Positions 27,045-38,883 of a stretch of DNA of 64,000 bases are shown one piece after another. Position 1 is the first letter of the stretch, and each line of letters begins with the position of its first letter. Below the pieces are notes generated by a model that did not search any database, was not told the DNA's origin, and was given only the letters and a program-made list of their open reading frames with translations. This stretch comes from Gammaproteobacteria bacterium (GTDB lineage: Bacteria > Pseudomonadota > Gammaproteobacteria > JAJFKO01), in assembly GCA_021773175.1 (NCBI GenBank), contig JAJFKO010000010.1, positions 62,001 through 126,000 on the forward strand, given 5' to 3'. Both the position numbers and the translations under genes were made by a program.

Positions 27045-27257
27045 TCCTTGTCACCTTATTATGAATTCGGACTTACATGGCTTTGCTTTTACAGCTTGTG
27101 CTTTAATTATGTATTATATAGCACATGCTCACCAAGGCCGGGTAAGCAACTGATTTTTAAAGTTTTATTTTTCTTGGCTGGATTGGCGGAATGCTAGAGC
27201 TATTTCGTTTATTAATAAGAAACTATTAAATATTACCTCAATGTGCAAAGCGGTTTC

Positions 27258-28730
27258 TTAGCTTGCTCTTCTGTTTCTGCGTTGAGTAATAAAGAGTGAA
27301 CCTGTACTTGATGCTCTTTGGCGTGGCGGAGCTGCATCGCCTTTGTGAGATGGGTTGGCAGGTGATTGTTTTTTCAAATCTGCAACTTCTGATCGTAGTC
27401 CAGCCACGGTTGATGTTAATGCTGCAACTTCTGCGGCTAGTGCTTTTTGTTGCGCCATCATATCCCGCATAGTTGCAGTTAACTCAGACACGTCTGCTTT
27501 TAATTCACTTTGCTCTTCGGGCATGCTTGCTTTCACTAACTCAGAAATTTCGGGTACTCTGATAAGACATTGGCGCCATGCATTTAGATTAGGTAGTACC
27601 GCAATAAGATCGAGTAGTCTCGAGGTGCGAGCACTTCGCTCATTTGCGCAAAATCCTGAGTCTCCTAGGACTCGTTTTAGCATTTCTACACTGGGAGGCA
27701 CAAGCGAGATAACCCGGGTGAGATGTTTTTCCTCAAAGCGAATAGGATGTGCTAATAAATATATGAGTGTCTCTGCCCAATCAAAATTATCACAAACAGT
27801 ACCACTATTACGTCCTAGTATTTGTACTACTAATATTGGATGTGTGGCGCGAGGTAGCTGTAAATGCCCAGGGTACTGTTTAAAACCTAACGCCCCAATA
27901 TATCGGCTTGCGGCCGAATAGTAAGCACTCATTGCTTTATCATTAGGAAGGTTTGCTCTGTCAAGGTTCCTGAGTAGCAAACTGAGATGCGCTATAAAGC
28001 GTAGGCCAGACGCGCAGCTAATGTTTAAGTTTACAAGAAAAAAACGAAGTACTTTATTTTTTATGTCATGTTGGTGCGTATACATAACTAATAAAGCATT
28101 AAATAAAATTTCTTCATTAAATGAAATTAATGCCTCAATATAAATATTAGCGCACGCAGTGTTTACGTGTTCTGGAATTATGCCAGCGTAATGAATTAAG
28201 CAATATTTTGCTGTGTCATAAAAGTATGCCCTATCTTGAGCTGAAAGTTTTTTTATGTCATTGGCACGTGGGAAATTATACGATGGTTTTTGTTCCAAAC
28301 ATCTAAATTTTTGGCGCGATTCTTCAAGACAAGAGTGGTCTTTTAGCCACGTAGTATAGAACGCTTTTCTCAGAGCCTCTCTAGCGCCATCAGAAAGGTC
28401 TGTGCGTTGTAATTCAGTAAGTAAATCTATAGGGCCAAGTAACTCTGCGAATGTTGGGGAACTTTCTTTTAAACTGCGGCCACTAGAATTAGCATTGTCG
28501 TATACCTTCTTCCATATATTTGTATCGATTCGAGATGCATAATTTCCGCTTGTGCTATTAGTCGAGAATGTTTGTCTTAATGCTTTTACAGGCGCTTGTA
28601 AAATTGAATGTAATGTTGCTATACCAGCGTCATCTAGTTTTTGTATTCCTTCGTGAGATAAGTCATCGTCGTGTTCATATTTAAGATAGTGTTTCGGCAA
28701 ATGTGGTGAGATGGTATTTTTTCCATTCAT
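27258..28730 (-). CDS. orphan protein with C-terminal coiled coil and basic tail
   Basis: I do not recognise this 490-residue protein. It is mostly alpha-helical with no signal peptide or clear membrane helix. Residues about 405-455 form a heptad-like coiled coil (ELTATMRDMMAQQKALAAEV, TVAGLRSEVADLKK), followed by a Pro/Ser/Arg-rich tail ending QRRNRRAS. Leucine-rich helical stretches lie between 210 and 300. It is a single gene between the gad unit and pyrG, both with their own promoters. It is effector-like by composition only. Confidence 0.55.
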   Translation of the reverse strand: MNGKNTISPHLPKHYLKYEHDDDLSHEGIQKLDDAGIATLHSILQAPVKALRQTFSTNSTSGNYASRIDTNIWKKVYDNANSSGRSLKESSPTFAELLGPIDLLTELQRTDLSDGAREALRKAFYTTWLKDHSCLEESRQKFRCLEQKPSYNFPRANDIKKLSAQDRAYFYDTAKYCLIHYAGIIPEHVNTACANIYIEALISFNEEILFNALLVMYTHQHDIKNKVLRFFLVNLNISCASGLRFIAHLSLLLRNLDRANLPNDKAMSAYYSAASRYIGALGFKQYPGHLQLPRATHPILVVQILGRNSGTVCDNFDWAETLIYLLAHPIRFEEKHLTRVISLVPPSVEMLKRVLGDSGFCANERSARTSRLLDLIAVLPNLNAWRQCLIRVPEISELVKASMPEEQSELKADVSELTATMRDMMAQQKALAAEVAALTSTVAGLRSEVADLKKQSPANPSHKGDAAPPRQRASSTGSLFITQRRNRRAS

Positions 28731-28833
28731 AACTTAAAACTCATTTGTGATTAAATTTGGGTCATTATAGGTTGGTGCCAAACCCAGGCGCTATTGGTGA
28801 AAACGACAATATAAAAAAGAGAAGGAAATTAAT

Positions 28834-28862
28834 TTGTACTTGGTTCAGCAGCTTTGTTAGAA
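28834..28862 (+). promoter_or_regulatory. candidate pyrG promoter
   Basis: TTGTAC (28834-28839), a 17-bp spacer and TTAGAA (28857-28862) about 90 bp before pyrG. The boxes are imperfect. The leader shows no clear attenuator. Confidence 0.3.
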
Positions 28863-28921
28863 TTCTCTCCCGTTTAATGCAAAAAAGTAGCCTGGTTTGG
28901 CTATAGCAATCATTATTATAA

Positions 28922-30580
<1,659 letters not shown>

Positions 30581-30598
30581 TTATTAGAGGAAATATGA

Positions 30599-31441
30599 AT
30601 GCAATTATGTGGGCATGAAGTTGGCAATAGACAGCCATTTTTTTTATTGGCGGGTCCTTGTGTCATCGAAAGTGAAGCATTAGCGTTAGAAACAGCAGGA
30701 ATACTCAAAGAGATTACAACACGTTTGCAGATCCCTTTTGTCTATAAGTCATCGTTTGATAAAGCTAATCGAACTTCTCACAAAAGCTTTAGGGGCTTAG
30801 GTGTCGAACAAGGCTTGCAAATTTTAGAGAAAGTGAAGCAGCAAATTGGTGTGCCGGTTGTAACCGATGTTCATGAAGATACACCTTTAGATGAAGTGGC
30901 GAGTGTTGTTGATATGATCCAAACACCGGCATTCTTATGTCGACAAACCAATTTTATGCAGCGCGTTGCTGCAACAGGTTTGCCAATTAATGTTAAAAAA
31001 GGCCAATTTTTAGCGCCTTGGGATATGGTGCCTGTTATTGAAAAGATGCGCGCAACCGGTAATGATAAATTGATGGTGTGTGAGCGCGGCGTGAGTTTTG
31101 GTTATAACAATTTAGTTACCGATATGCGTTCATTAGTTGTTATGCGTGAAACACAATGCCCTGTCGTTTTTGATGCAACGCATTCAGTGCAATTACCTGG
31201 AGGACAAGGTTCTTCATCTGGAGGTCAACGCCAATTTATTCCTGCACTAGCACGTGCGGCAGTCGCAGTTGGTGTTGATGGTTTGTTTATGGAAACCCAT
31301 CCAGATCCAGATAAAGCCTTGAGTGATGGTCCTAATTCGTGGCCATTGGCACAAATGGAAAGTTTACTAAGTATGCTGCAAGAGCTAGATCATGTAGCTA
31401 AGCAGCAAATTTGGCATGAAGATAAAGAAGACTTTCGCTAA
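30599..31441 (+). CDS. kdsA: 3-deoxy-8-phosphooctulonate synthase
   Basis: KdsA condenses phosphoenolpyruvate and arabinose 5-phosphate to KDO 8-phosphate for LPS inner core synthesis. The 280-residue TIM barrel has [47 protein letters not shown] and [10 protein letters not shown], all typical. The start at 30599 has AGAGGA 7 bp upstream. A Gram-negative envelope with KDO is implied. Its stop codon overlaps the left end of a palindromic repeat (31437-31551), and eno does not follow. Confidence 0.97.
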   Translation: MQLCGHEVGNRQPFFLLAGPCVIESEALALETAGILKEITTRLQIPFVYKSSFDKANRTSHKSFRGLGVEQGLQILEKVKQQIGVPVVTDVHEDTPLDEVASVVDMIQTPAFLCRQTNFMQRVAATGLPINVKKGQFLAPWDMVPVIEKMRATGNDKLMVCERGVSFGYNNLVTDMRSLVVMRETQCPVVFDATHSVQLPGGQGSSSGGQRQFIPALARAAVAVGVDGLFMETHPDPDKALSDGPNSWPLAQMESLLSMLQELDHVAKQQIWHEDKEDFR

Positions 31442-31551
31442 ACACCAATCTCTTTGTTAACAAATATTTTTAATTCGGTCATTTAGTTTAGCTAAAATCC
31501 CTCATTAAAAACATTTGTTGCCTCGATCTTGATGTTTATCATAAGTCTTAA
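31437..31551. repeat. palindromic repeat, family A, with private inner palindrome
   Basis: The outer ends GCTAAACACCAATC (31437-31450) and GATGTTTATCATAAGTC resemble family A. The inner arms AACAAATATTTTTAA (31459-31473) and TTAAAAACATTTGTT (31505-31519) pair 14 of 15 and are not shared with other copies. It overlaps the kdsA stop codon and fills the kdsA-icd gap. Confidence 0.65.
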
Positions 31552-31576
31552 TTACGTTTAAATATGGGAGAAGATA

Positions 31577-32833
31577 ATGAGTAAAATTAATGTACCAACA
31601 GATGGTGAAAAAATTCAAGTTAACCAAGATCTATCGTTAACAGTTCCTAACCGACCAATAATTCCTTTTATTGAAGGTGATGGCACCGGTGTTGATATTA
31701 CACCAGTGATGCGTAAAGTGATCGATGCTGCTGTCGAGCAAGCTTATCGAGGTGAAAAGCAATTAGCTTGGATGGAAATTTATGCTGGTGAAAAATCCAC
31801 AAATGTATACGGTAGCGATGAATGGTTACCACAAGAAACGTTAGATGCGATTAAAGAATATAAAGTCGCAATTAAAGGTCCTTTAACCACGCCTGTTGGT
31901 GGTGGCATTCGCTCTTTAAATGTAGCGTTACGTCAAAACTTAGATCTTTATACATGTTTACGACCTGTACGTTATTTTGCTGGTACACCAAGTCCTGTAA
32001 AAGAACCTGAAAAAACGGATATGGTTATCTTTCGTGAAAATTCAGAAGATATTTATGCTGGTATTGAATGGGCTGCTGATACGCCTGATGCGGAAAAAGT
32101 GATTAACTTTTTACAAAAAGAAATGGGTGTTACCAAAATCCGTTTTGATAAACATTGTGGTATTGGTGTTAAACCTGTATCAAAACCAGGAACAGAGCGC
32201 TTAGTACGTGCCGCGATTCAATATGCGATTGATAACGATCGTGATTCTGTTACGTTGGTACATAAAGGTAACATCATGAAATTCACCGAAGGGGCGTTCA
32301 AAGATTGGGGCTATGAATTATCTGTAAAAGAATTTGGTGCTCAGCCTTTAGATGGCGGTCCATGGCATGCGTTTGCTAATCCAACAACGGGTAAGCAAAT
32401 CGTGATTAAGGATGTCATTGCTGATGCATTTTTACAACAAATCTTATTACGTCCAGCTGAATATGATGTTGTGGCAACGTTGAATTTAAATGGCGATTAC
32501 ATTTCTGATGCGCTTGCTGCACAAGTTGGTGGTATTGGTATTGCTCCAGGTGCGAATATTGGTGATGGTGTCGCTTTATTTGAAGCAACCCATGGTACCG
32601 CGCCGAAATATGCAGGCCAAAATAAAGTGAACCCAGGTTCATTGATTTTATCGGCTGAAATGATGTTACGTCATTTAGGTTGGACAGAAGCCGCTGATTT
32701 AATTATTGCCGGTATGGGAAATGCCATTTCTGCGAAAACGGTGACCTATGATTTTGAACGTTTGATGACGGGCGCTACATTATTAACCTGTTCTGAATTC
32801 GGTCAAGCTATTATCAATGGCATGACAGCATAA
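31577..32833 (+). CDS. icd: NADP-dependent isocitrate dehydrogenase
   Basis: This TCA-cycle enzyme oxidatively decarboxylates isocitrate to 2-oxoglutarate. The 418 aa match the E. coli Icd size. [13 protein letters not shown] contains the phospho-regulated serine equivalent; [27 protein letters not shown] and [19 protein letters not shown] are active-site and cofactor boxes. It lies next to clpS-clpA as in Pseudomonas, part of a conserved block. GGGAGAAG precedes the ATG. A hairpin terminator candidate follows. Confidence 0.97.
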   Translation: MSKINVPTDGEKIQVNQDLSLTVPNRPIIPFIEGDGTGVDITPVMRKVIDAAVEQAYRGEKQLAWMEIYAGEKSTNVYGSDEWLPQETLDAIKEYKVAIKGPLTTPVGGGIRSLNVALRQNLDLYTCLRPVRYFAGTPSPVKEPEKTDMVIFRENSEDIYAGIEWAADTPDAEKVINFLQKEMGVTKIRFDKHCGIGVKPVSKPGTERLVRAAIQYAIDNDRDSVTLVHKGNIMKFTEGAFKDWGYELSVKEFGAQPLDGGPWHAFANPTTGKQIVIKDVIADAFLQQILLRPAEYDVVATLNLNGDYISDALAAQVGGIGIAPGANIGDGVALFEATHGTAPKYAGQNKVNPGSLILSAEMMLRHLGWTEAADLIIAGMGNAISAKTVTYDFERLMTGATLLTCSEFGQAIINGMTA

Positions 32834-32843
32834 ATCTATCATT

Positions 32844-32890
32844 CTATCGTGAGGTCGGTGTTAGGCCATTGCTAGCCGGCCTTACGATAG
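32844..32890 (+). terminator. hairpin after icd, candidate terminator
   Basis: CTATCGTGAGGTCGG (32844-32858) pairs with CCGGCCTTACGATAG (32876-32890), with two mismatches, just after icd. There is no strong T tract immediately following, so termination efficiency is uncertain. Confidence 0.5.
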
Positions 32891-33053
32891 CCTACTCTTC
32901 TGAAAAGCTTTTATTTTCAATTAATTGATGATAAAGTTTAGCGCTTTATAGTGATGGCCAAGCAAGCCCAAACAGGGTTTATCGCAACCCTGCCAAAGTT
33001 TCCCAAAGCATGCATTTTAGACTATGTTTATAGTAACGGTGGGAGAAATAGCA

Positions 33054-33374
33054 ATGGTACACGGTAATGAACATATAGGTACTGTTGAAAAAACTAAGAC
33101 GCAAACACACTCGGTGACTAAAAAACCCAAGCAGTTTAAAGTCTTATTAATAAATGATGATTTTACACCGATGGATTTTGTGATTGAAGTATTGGAGAAA
33201 TTTTTTGGTCTTGATGAAGTAAAAGCTGTTACTATCATGTTACAAATTCACAATGCCGGCAGAGCCGTATGTGGAATATTTTCTCGAGATGTAGCGGAAA
33301 CGAGGGTAGTACAAGTTAATGAGTATTCAAGACAAAGACAGTATCCATTATTATGTCGAATGCAAGCGATGTAA
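33054..33374 (+). CDS. clpS: ClpS adaptor of ClpAP
   Basis: ClpS delivers N-degron substrates to ClpA. From the ATG at 33054 (GGGAGA 7 bp before it) the protein is 106 aa, the enteric length; the longer reading from 33024 lacks an RBS. Core FKVLLINDDFTPMDFVIEVL contains the N-end-residue pocket and the DD..PM motif; AVTIMLQIHNAGRAVCGIFSRDVAETRV completes the fold. It lies 51 bp upstream of clpA, with aat (a Leu/Phe-tRNA transferase that makes N-degrons) nearby. Confidence 0.96.
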   Translation: MVHGNEHIGTVEKTKTQTHSVTKKPKQFKVLLINDDFTPMDFVIEVLEKFFGLDEVKAVTIMLQIHNAGRAVCGIFSRDVAETRVVQVNEYSRQRQYPLLCRMQAM

Positions 33375-33425
33375 CAAGAATAATTATGAGTATGGAGATG
33401 GCGATGGAGATGGAGGTGAACTGTC

Positions 33426-35708
33426 ATGTTAGATAAAGAGCTAGAGCTAACTCTGAATCTTGCTTATAAAGATGCCAGAGAGAAGAATCATGAATTTATG
33501 ACGGTAGAGCATTTGCTATTAGCATTGCTCGACAATCCATCTTCAGTAAGTGTATTACGCGCATGTGGTGCTAATATTGCTCGCTTACGTAATGACCTAA
33601 CCATTTTTATCAATGAAACCACACCTATTATTCCTGAGAATATTGTTGATCGTGATACGCAACCAACTCTAGGCTTTCAGCGTGTATTACAGCGTGCCGT
33701 TTTCCAAGTGCAATCTGCCGGTAAAACCGAAGTATCTGGTGCCAATGTACTTGTCGCTATTTTTAGTGAACAAGAAAGCCAAGCTGTTTATTTCTTGAAG
33801 CAGGATGGCATTACTCGATTAGATGTTGTTAATTATATTTCGCACGGCATTTCTAAAATGCAAAATGGTGAAGAAGATGATGAGGAGTCTGGCGGTGGAC
33901 TTGACAGTCACTCTGGATCGCAGGTGGGTCGAGACAAGAGTCCTTTAGAAAACTATGCAACGAATCTAAACTTAAAAGCTAAGTCAGGCAGTATTGATCC
34001 TTTGATTGGGCGTGAAGAAGAAGTTTTACGTGCCGTACAAGTTTTATGTCGACGTCGTAAAAATAATCCTTTGTTAGTTGGTGAAGCCGGTGTTGGTAAA
34101 ACCGCTATCGCAGAAGGGCTAGCAAAATTAATTATTGAAAATAAGGTTCCTGAAATATTATTAAAATCTACGGTTTACGCTTTAGACCTGGGTAACTTGT
34201 TAGCAGGGACTAAATATCGTGGTGATTTTGAGAAACGCTTTAAAGCAGTACTCGCGCAACTTGAAAAAGAAGAAGGTGCAATTTTATTTATTGATGAGAT
34301 TCATACTATCATTGGTGCAGGTGCCGCGTCTGGTGGTGTTATGGATGCCTCTAATCTAATTAAACCTATGCTTGCCAATGGTGAGTTAAAATGTATGGGT
34401 GCGACGACGTTCCAGGAATACCGCAGTATTTTTGAGAAAGATCGTGCTTTGGCGCGCCGTTTCCAAAAAATCGATATTAATGAACCGTCTGTTGATGAAA
34501 CGTTCCAAATCTTGAAGGGTTTAAAAAGCCGTTTTGAAGAACATCATGGCGTCAAATTTTCTGTGGCAGCACTGCAAACTGCTGCGGAACTATCGGAACG
34601 TTATATAACCGATCGCTTTTTACCAGATAAAGCCATCGACATTATTGATGAAGCGGGTGCTTATCAAAAACTACTGTCAGCATCGAAACAGAAAAAAGTT
34701 ATTGGTAAAGCTGAAATTGAAGATATTGTTGCAAAAATTGCTAGAGTTCCTGCTAAAACGGTTTCTTCTAATGACCGTGAATTACTACGTAATCTAGATC
34801 GCGATTTAAAAATGTTGGTTTATGGACAGCATGAGGCGATTGAAAATTTAGCTGCTGCAATTAAATTAGCACGGTCAGGTTTACGTGAGATTGATAAGCC
34901 TGTTGGTTCCTTCTTATTTGCAGGTCCAACCGGTGTTGGTAAAACAGAAGTAACCAAACAATTAGCGCATTTGTTAGGTATTGAATTATTACGTTTTGAT
35001 ATGTCTGAATACATGGAGAAACACACCGTTTCACGTTTAATTGGCGCACCGCCAGGATATGTGGGATATGAACAAGGTGGTTTATTAACTGATGCTGTCA
35101 CCAAAAGTCCGCATGCGGTTTTATTATTAGATGAAATTGAGAAAGCGCATCCAGATATTTACAATATTCTATTACAAGTGATGGATCATGGTACTTTAAC
35201 AGATACCGATGGGCGTAAAGCGGATTTCCGTCATGTTATTTTGGTAATGACGACTAATGCTGGCGCCGATCTTTTGAGTCGTGCATCGATAGGTTTTTCT
35301 AAACAAGATCATACAACAGATGGCATGGGTGAGATTAATCGTATGTTTTCACCAGAATTCCGTAATCGTTTAGATGCGATTATTCAATTCCATTCACTTG
35401 ATGAAAAAGTGATTGAACGTGTTGTTGATAAATTCTTAGTGGAACTAGAAGTACAGCTAGAAAGTAAATCGGTTAACCTGAAAGTTGATAAAACCGCACG
35501 TGCTTGGTTATCAGAACATGGCTATGATGAAAAGATGGGCGCTCGACCAATGGCTCGTCTCATTCAAGATTCATTGAAGAAACCATTAGCAGAAGAAATT
35601 CTGTTTGGAAAACTGGTTTCAGGTGGCTATGTTAATGTCAGTGTTAAAGACGATAAACTCGATTTTGCGTTGTCAAATGAACCAGTTGATATGACTGAGC
35701 CAGATTAA
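33426..35708 (+). CDS. clpA: ClpA ATPase of ClpAP protease
   Basis: This 760-residue Hsp100 unfoldase has an N-terminal double Clp repeat (1-145) that binds ClpS, an acidic linker ([10 protein letters not shown], about 150), AAA-1 with GEAGVGKTA, and AAA-2 with GPTGVGKTE and [15 protein letters not shown]. It has the IGFSK loop region (ASIGFSKQ), which is the ClpP-docking tripeptide position (IGF). It unfolds proteins for ClpP. It ends with a bidirectional hairpin shared with infA. The order clpS-clpA followed by opposed infA is conserved in gammaproteobacteria. Confidence 0.98.
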   Translation: MLDKELELTLNLAYKDAREKNHEFMTVEHLLLALLDNPSSVSVLRACGANIARLRNDLTIFINETTPIIPENIVDRDTQPTLGFQRVLQRAVFQVQSAGKTEVSGANVLVAIFSEQESQAVYFLKQDGITRLDVVNYISHGISKMQNGEEDDEESGGGLDSHSGSQVGRDKSPLENYATNLNLKAKSGSIDPLIGREEEVLRAVQVLCRRRKNNPLLVGEAGVGKTAIAEGLAKLIIENKVPEILLKSTVYALDLGNLLAGTKYRGDFEKRFKAVLAQLEKEEGAILFIDEIHTIIGAGAASGGVMDASNLIKPMLANGELKCMGATTFQEYRSIFEKDRALARRFQKIDINEPSVDETFQILKGLKSRFEEHHGVKFSVAALQTAAELSERYITDRFLPDKAIDIIDEAGAYQKLLSASKQKKVIGKAEIEDIVAKIARVPAKTVSSNDRELLRNLDRDLKMLVYGQHEAIENLAAAIKLARSGLREIDKPVGSFLFAGPTGVGKTEVTKQLAHLLGIELLRFDMSEYMEKHTVSRLIGAPPGYVGYEQGGLLTDAVTKSPHAVLLLDEIEKAHPDIYNILLQVMDHGTLTDTDGRKADFRHVILVMTTNAGADLLSRASIGFSKQDHTTDGMGEINRMFSPEFRNRLDAIIQFHSLDEKVIERVVDKFLVELEVQLESKSVNLKVDKTARAWLSEHGYDEKMGARPMARLIQDSLKKPLAEEILFGKLVSGGYVNVSVKDDKLDFALSNEPVDMTEPD

Positions 35709-35768
35709 GATTTATTGCCGTTGTATGGTTTAGGACTAGATCTATCATGTCGGATGTATAGAGCCAAT

Positions 35769-35807
35769 AAGTGAGTAAGTATGCAGAGATGCTACTTACT
35801 CACTTTT
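35769..35807. terminator. bidirectional terminator between clpA and infA
   Basis: AAGTGAGTAAGTA (35769-35781) and TACTTACTCACTT (35793-35805) form a perfect 13-bp stem with an 11-nt loop, followed by TTTTGTTATTTT on the plus strand. It overlaps the 3' end of infA. Confidence 0.8.
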
Positions 35808-36077
35808 GTTATTTTCTGCGTTTTCTTTCTCTTTCAGCCTATTATCTCTAGAACGCATATCTTTATGACGGTAGGTAATACGGCCTTTACTTAAGTCGTA
35901 AGGCGTCATTTCTACTGTGACAAGGTCACCCGTTAAAATACGAATATAGTTCTTACGCATTTTTCCTGAGATATGAGCCGTAATAATATGACCATTTTCA
36001 AGCTCAACGCGGAACATGGTATTGGGTAAGGTGTCAGTAACCGTCCCTTCTAATTCAATATGGTCTTCTTTAGACAT
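35796..36077 (-). CDS. infA: translation initiation factor IF-1 with C-terminal extension
   Basis: IF-1 occupies the ribosomal A site during initiation. Residues 1-72 are a normal OB fold ([53 protein letters not shown]). The protein then carries about 20 additional charged residues ([17 protein letters not shown]), making 93 aa against the usual 72. The reading frame into the extension is clear of errors and ends within the terminator hairpin, so the tail could come from loss of the usual stop. Gene order opposite clpA is conserved; aat, which normally follows closely, is separated by an inserted gene. Confidence 0.95.
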   Translation of the reverse strand: MSKEDHIELEGTVTDTLPNTMFRVELENGHIITAHISGKMRKNYIRILTGDLVTVEMTPYDLSKGRITYRHKDMRSRDNRLKEKENAENNKSE

Positions 36078-36309
36078 AAGTACCTCTAATTATTAAAATT
36101 AATTACAAAGTATTGTAAAGCGCTGGATTATAATCCAGTTATACTAAATAAGAAAGCTTAGCGTTGGATTGGAGGAAATTACCTGATAATAAGTGGTTTA
36201 GATTGCCCCTACCGCCAGGCTTGTGCTAAAGTCGACCGCTTTTAAAAGTTTTGATCAATGATTATATAAAAACAATAACGAAGATATAGAAAATGAAGGA
36301 GATGAGCTA

Positions 36310-38100
36310 ATGCTGGGAAGCCAGATTCAGGAAATTATTAAGACATTAGGCTCTAGTGTGAATAGTTTAGATAGTCAACTGCAACCATATATTAAGCCAT
36401 TATGGGCTCAGACAATTTATCCAGCACTCATAGGAGTCAAAGTAGAAAATTATAGTAATGAGCTTGAGTATATTGAGGCATTAGCTAATGCACTACAGGG
36501 GTTATCAACAGAGCACTGTACGTTACCTGCAGAGGCAGATCTTAGTGATGATCGTAACTTTGCTTTAATGCGTCTTAGTGGTTATCTAGGTGGCGCAGCA
36601 GAAGCTTTAAAAGAGCTTAAAGCTAAGAAAGAAAAAGTTATCAATGAAGATACTCGTGTAAATCGAGAGGAGCAACAACCGCTTACCATTTATGTTGAAG
36701 CGCTGTACGAAGCAATTAGAATCGTGCCAATGACAGGATTTGATAAACATAGTCCAATGAAGGCGGCATTGCTTTCTATGCTTAAAGCAACTATAGATGA
36801 AGCGCAGACATACCGTGCATTGTTTGGGACGATGCTTTATTTAGTAAGATTTTGCTTTCCTACTATTGATGCGGAGACTGATCTTGGTATGGTATCACGC
36901 TGGCAGCTATTCGTAGGAGGTGTCATAAGTATCGCATTAAATAATAATAAGCAAACACAAGAATTCAGCTTTGATGAGATTCTTACTTTCCTATTAAAAG
37001 AACTTAATGGCATCGATACAAGTGAAGACATTCAAGAAGCATCTGCACAAAGACAATTTCGACAAAAATTAATTGCTTGTATTGAGGCTTTTGCTGTCGA
37101 ATTTCGTAGTTTAAAAACTTGTTTGCAACAAGCGCTTTTAGTGGCTGAATGTGTTATTCACCTTAGATCAATCAATTTCTTTTCACAGGGCGAAAGCGAG
37201 AGTGATCAGCAAGCTCGAAAATTGCTATATAAAGCTTTATGTTTGGTAGAAGATAGCAATGCTCCACAATTTGTCTTTATCGAACAGTATAAAACAGGGA
37301 AATCAGTTGCTAGAGCGAGTAGTATATTTCATTCAGCAGATGAAGGCGCTACTCAATCTGAAGAGGATGTTGATGGATATACGCGGGAAACTTCAGAGAA
37401 AATACAAGGAATTGTTCGTCACTTAGCTGGAAATATTGATGGGGTCACGGGGTTGTTTGCGAATTTTGTCTCGGTATTTCAGCGCTGGCATAATGAGATT
37501 AGATTAAAATCACAAGCAGAAGACAGTTTAGCTACTGCCCTTGATGAATTGATAAGGCAATTAGACTTAGCAAAACCTTCTGTAGAATCTGAGGCTATAG
37601 ATAGGCAATTATTGTCTGTAAAAGATTATATTGGTAAAGCAAAAGCTGCCATCTACGATGTAAAGTCAGTTTCTGTTTTAATTGAAGATAACGTCGGTGA
37701 TTTTTCACAATATGTCAGCAGCACTCCAGAAGTAATAGAAATTACTAGTCAGCTAACGTTAAATATTAATGGAATTGAAAATTTATCTAATTCTTTTTCT
37801 GCTGTTTTTAGAAGATGGAAGCTGGCATTTATATCAAAAGCGCAAACAAGAGAGAGTTTGTCTACGGCTCTTGATGCATTGCAAGAGGAATTAGGCGTTA
37901 AAACAGTTGAAGGTCAATCTGAAGAAATAGATACGCCGCTAGCAGAGATGACAACTCATATTTCTACCGCAAAAGCAGCTTTAGCAGCTTTAGCAGTTCC
38001 TAACGTTACAGAAATTGATGCTACTAGTGCTTCGTTACCAAGACCAAGACCTCCAGCGCGACCAAGGGGTATGTTCAGAGGCGGCTGCCCTATTCAGTAA
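36310..38100 (+). CDS. orphan helical protein with internal 110-residue-period duplication
   Basis: I do not recognise this 596-residue protein. It is predominantly alpha-helical, with no signal peptide. Two C-terminal modules repeat with an offset of 110 residues: about 360-451 (NIDGVTGLFANFVSVFQRW, then DSLATALDELIRQL, then IGKAKAAI) and 470-562 (NINGIENLSNSFSAVFRRW, then ESLSTALDALQEEL, then ISTAKAAL). The tail PRPRPPARPRGMFRGG is Pro/Arg-rich. GAAGGAGATGAG precedes the ATG. It sits between infA and aat, which are normally adjacent, and its 3' end overlaps that of aat by 11 bp on opposite strands. Effector-like by composition; function unknown. Confidence 0.6.
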   Translation: MLGSQIQEIIKTLGSSVNSLDSQLQPYIKPLWAQTIYPALIGVKVENYSNELEYIEALANALQGLSTEHCTLPAEADLSDDRNFALMRLSGYLGGAAEALKELKAKKEKVINEDTRVNREEQQPLTIYVEALYEAIRIVPMTGFDKHSPMKAALLSMLKATIDEAQTYRALFGTMLYLVRFCFPTIDAETDLGMVSRWQLFVGGVISIALNNNKQTQEFSFDEILTFLLKELNGIDTSEDIQEASAQRQFRQKLIACIEAFAVEFRSLKTCLQQALLVAECVIHLRSINFFSQGESESDQQARKLLYKALCLVEDSNAPQFVFIEQYKTGKSVARASSIFHSADEGATQSEEDVDGYTRETSEKIQGIVRHLAGNIDGVTGLFANFVSVFQRWHNEIRLKSQAEDSLATALDELIRQLDLAKPSVESEAIDRQLLSVKDYIGKAKAAIYDVKSVSVLIEDNVGDFSQYVSSTPEVIEITSQLTLNINGIENLSNSFSAVFRRWKLAFISKAQTRESLSTALDALQEELGVKTVEGQSEEIDTPLAEMTTHISTAKAALAALAVPNVTEIDATSASLPRPRPPARPRGMFRGGCPIQ

Positions 38101-38755
38101 AACTGACAAATTCATTTAAGTGTTGAAGAAAAGCCTCGCGTGGAATTTCTTCAGCACCAAATTGCTGGAGGTGTGTTGTTGTCACCTGACAATCAATTAG
38201 TTGAACCTCAAATTGCTGCAACCAATCGACCAAAAAAACGAATGCAGTTTGTGATGCATGACTACAACGGCTAAACATCGATTCGCCAAAGAAAACTTTG
38301 CCGATTAATAAACCGTACAATCCGCCAACCAACTCATCATTTTGCCAGGCTTCAATACTATGCGCATAACCTGATTTATGTAATCTGTAATAAGCTTGCA
38401 TCATGGCTTTGTTAATCCAGGTACCATCTTGTTGTGGTCGTGGTTCAGCGCATGCTTGCATGACGCCAGCAAAGTCACGGTCAACAGTATGAGTAAAAGA
38501 TTGCTTGCGAATAATCTTTTGTAGGCTTCTACGGATCTTGAGCTTTTCTGGAAATAATACTAAGCGCGGATTGGGTGACCACCAAAGAATAGGTTCGCCG
38601 TCACTAAACCAAGGGAAAATGCCTGCTCGGTAAGCATGTAAGATACGTTCTGGTGATAAGTCGCCACCAACAGCAAGTAAGCCATCTGGCTTTGTTAAAG
38701 CGTCACTGGCATCAGGAAATACCAAACTGTTCGGATTTAAATAGGCTAAAGGCAT
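38090..38755 (-). CDS. aat: leucyl/phenylalanyl-tRNA-protein transferase
   Basis: Aat adds Leu or Phe to N-terminal Arg/Lys, creating primary N-degrons for ClpS-ClpAP. The 221 residues carry FPDASDALTKPDGLLAVGGDLSPERILHAY (ordered start), GIFPWF, WWSPNPRLVL, TWINKAMMQAY, and GGLYGLLIGKVFFGESMFSR, all family hallmarks. The clpS-clpA-infA-aat cluster is conserved across gammaproteobacteria; here all four are present with one inserted gene. Its 3' end overlaps the inserted gene by 11 bp. Confidence 0.96.
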   Translation of the reverse strand: MPLAYLNPNSLVFPDASDALTKPDGLLAVGGDLSPERILHAYRAGIFPWFSDGEPILWWSPNPRLVLFPEKLKIRRSLQKIIRKQSFTHTVDRDFAGVMQACAEPRPQQDGTWINKAMMQAYYRLHKSGYAHSIEAWQNDELVGGLYGLLIGKVFFGESMFSRCSHASQTAFVFLVDWLQQFEVQLIDCQVTTTHLQQFGAEEIPREAFLQHLNEFVSFTE

Positions 38756-38812
38756 AATCTCACTCTATAAACACTTAAATTGCATACTCAAATAATTAAT
38801 GCAGCATTCTAT

Positions 38813-38836
38813 CTTGGTATTTATCGAAAGTCCTGA
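38813..38836. repeat. partial family A repeat end
   Basis: CTTGGTATTTATCGAAAGTCC matches the right end of the 21136-21225 element; a possible degenerate left arm (TATAAACAC) is at 38766. It lies between the divergent aat and ribE and leaves little room for a riboswitch before ribE. Confidence 0.5.
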
Positions 38837-38883
38837 TAGTATAATTTACACATTATTTTTCAAATATCATACGGAGTTTTAGC

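Noticed and set aside
38756-38883. FMN riboswitch before ribE
   Set aside because: The 128-bp gap holds a family A repeat end and none of the conserved RFN-element sequences.
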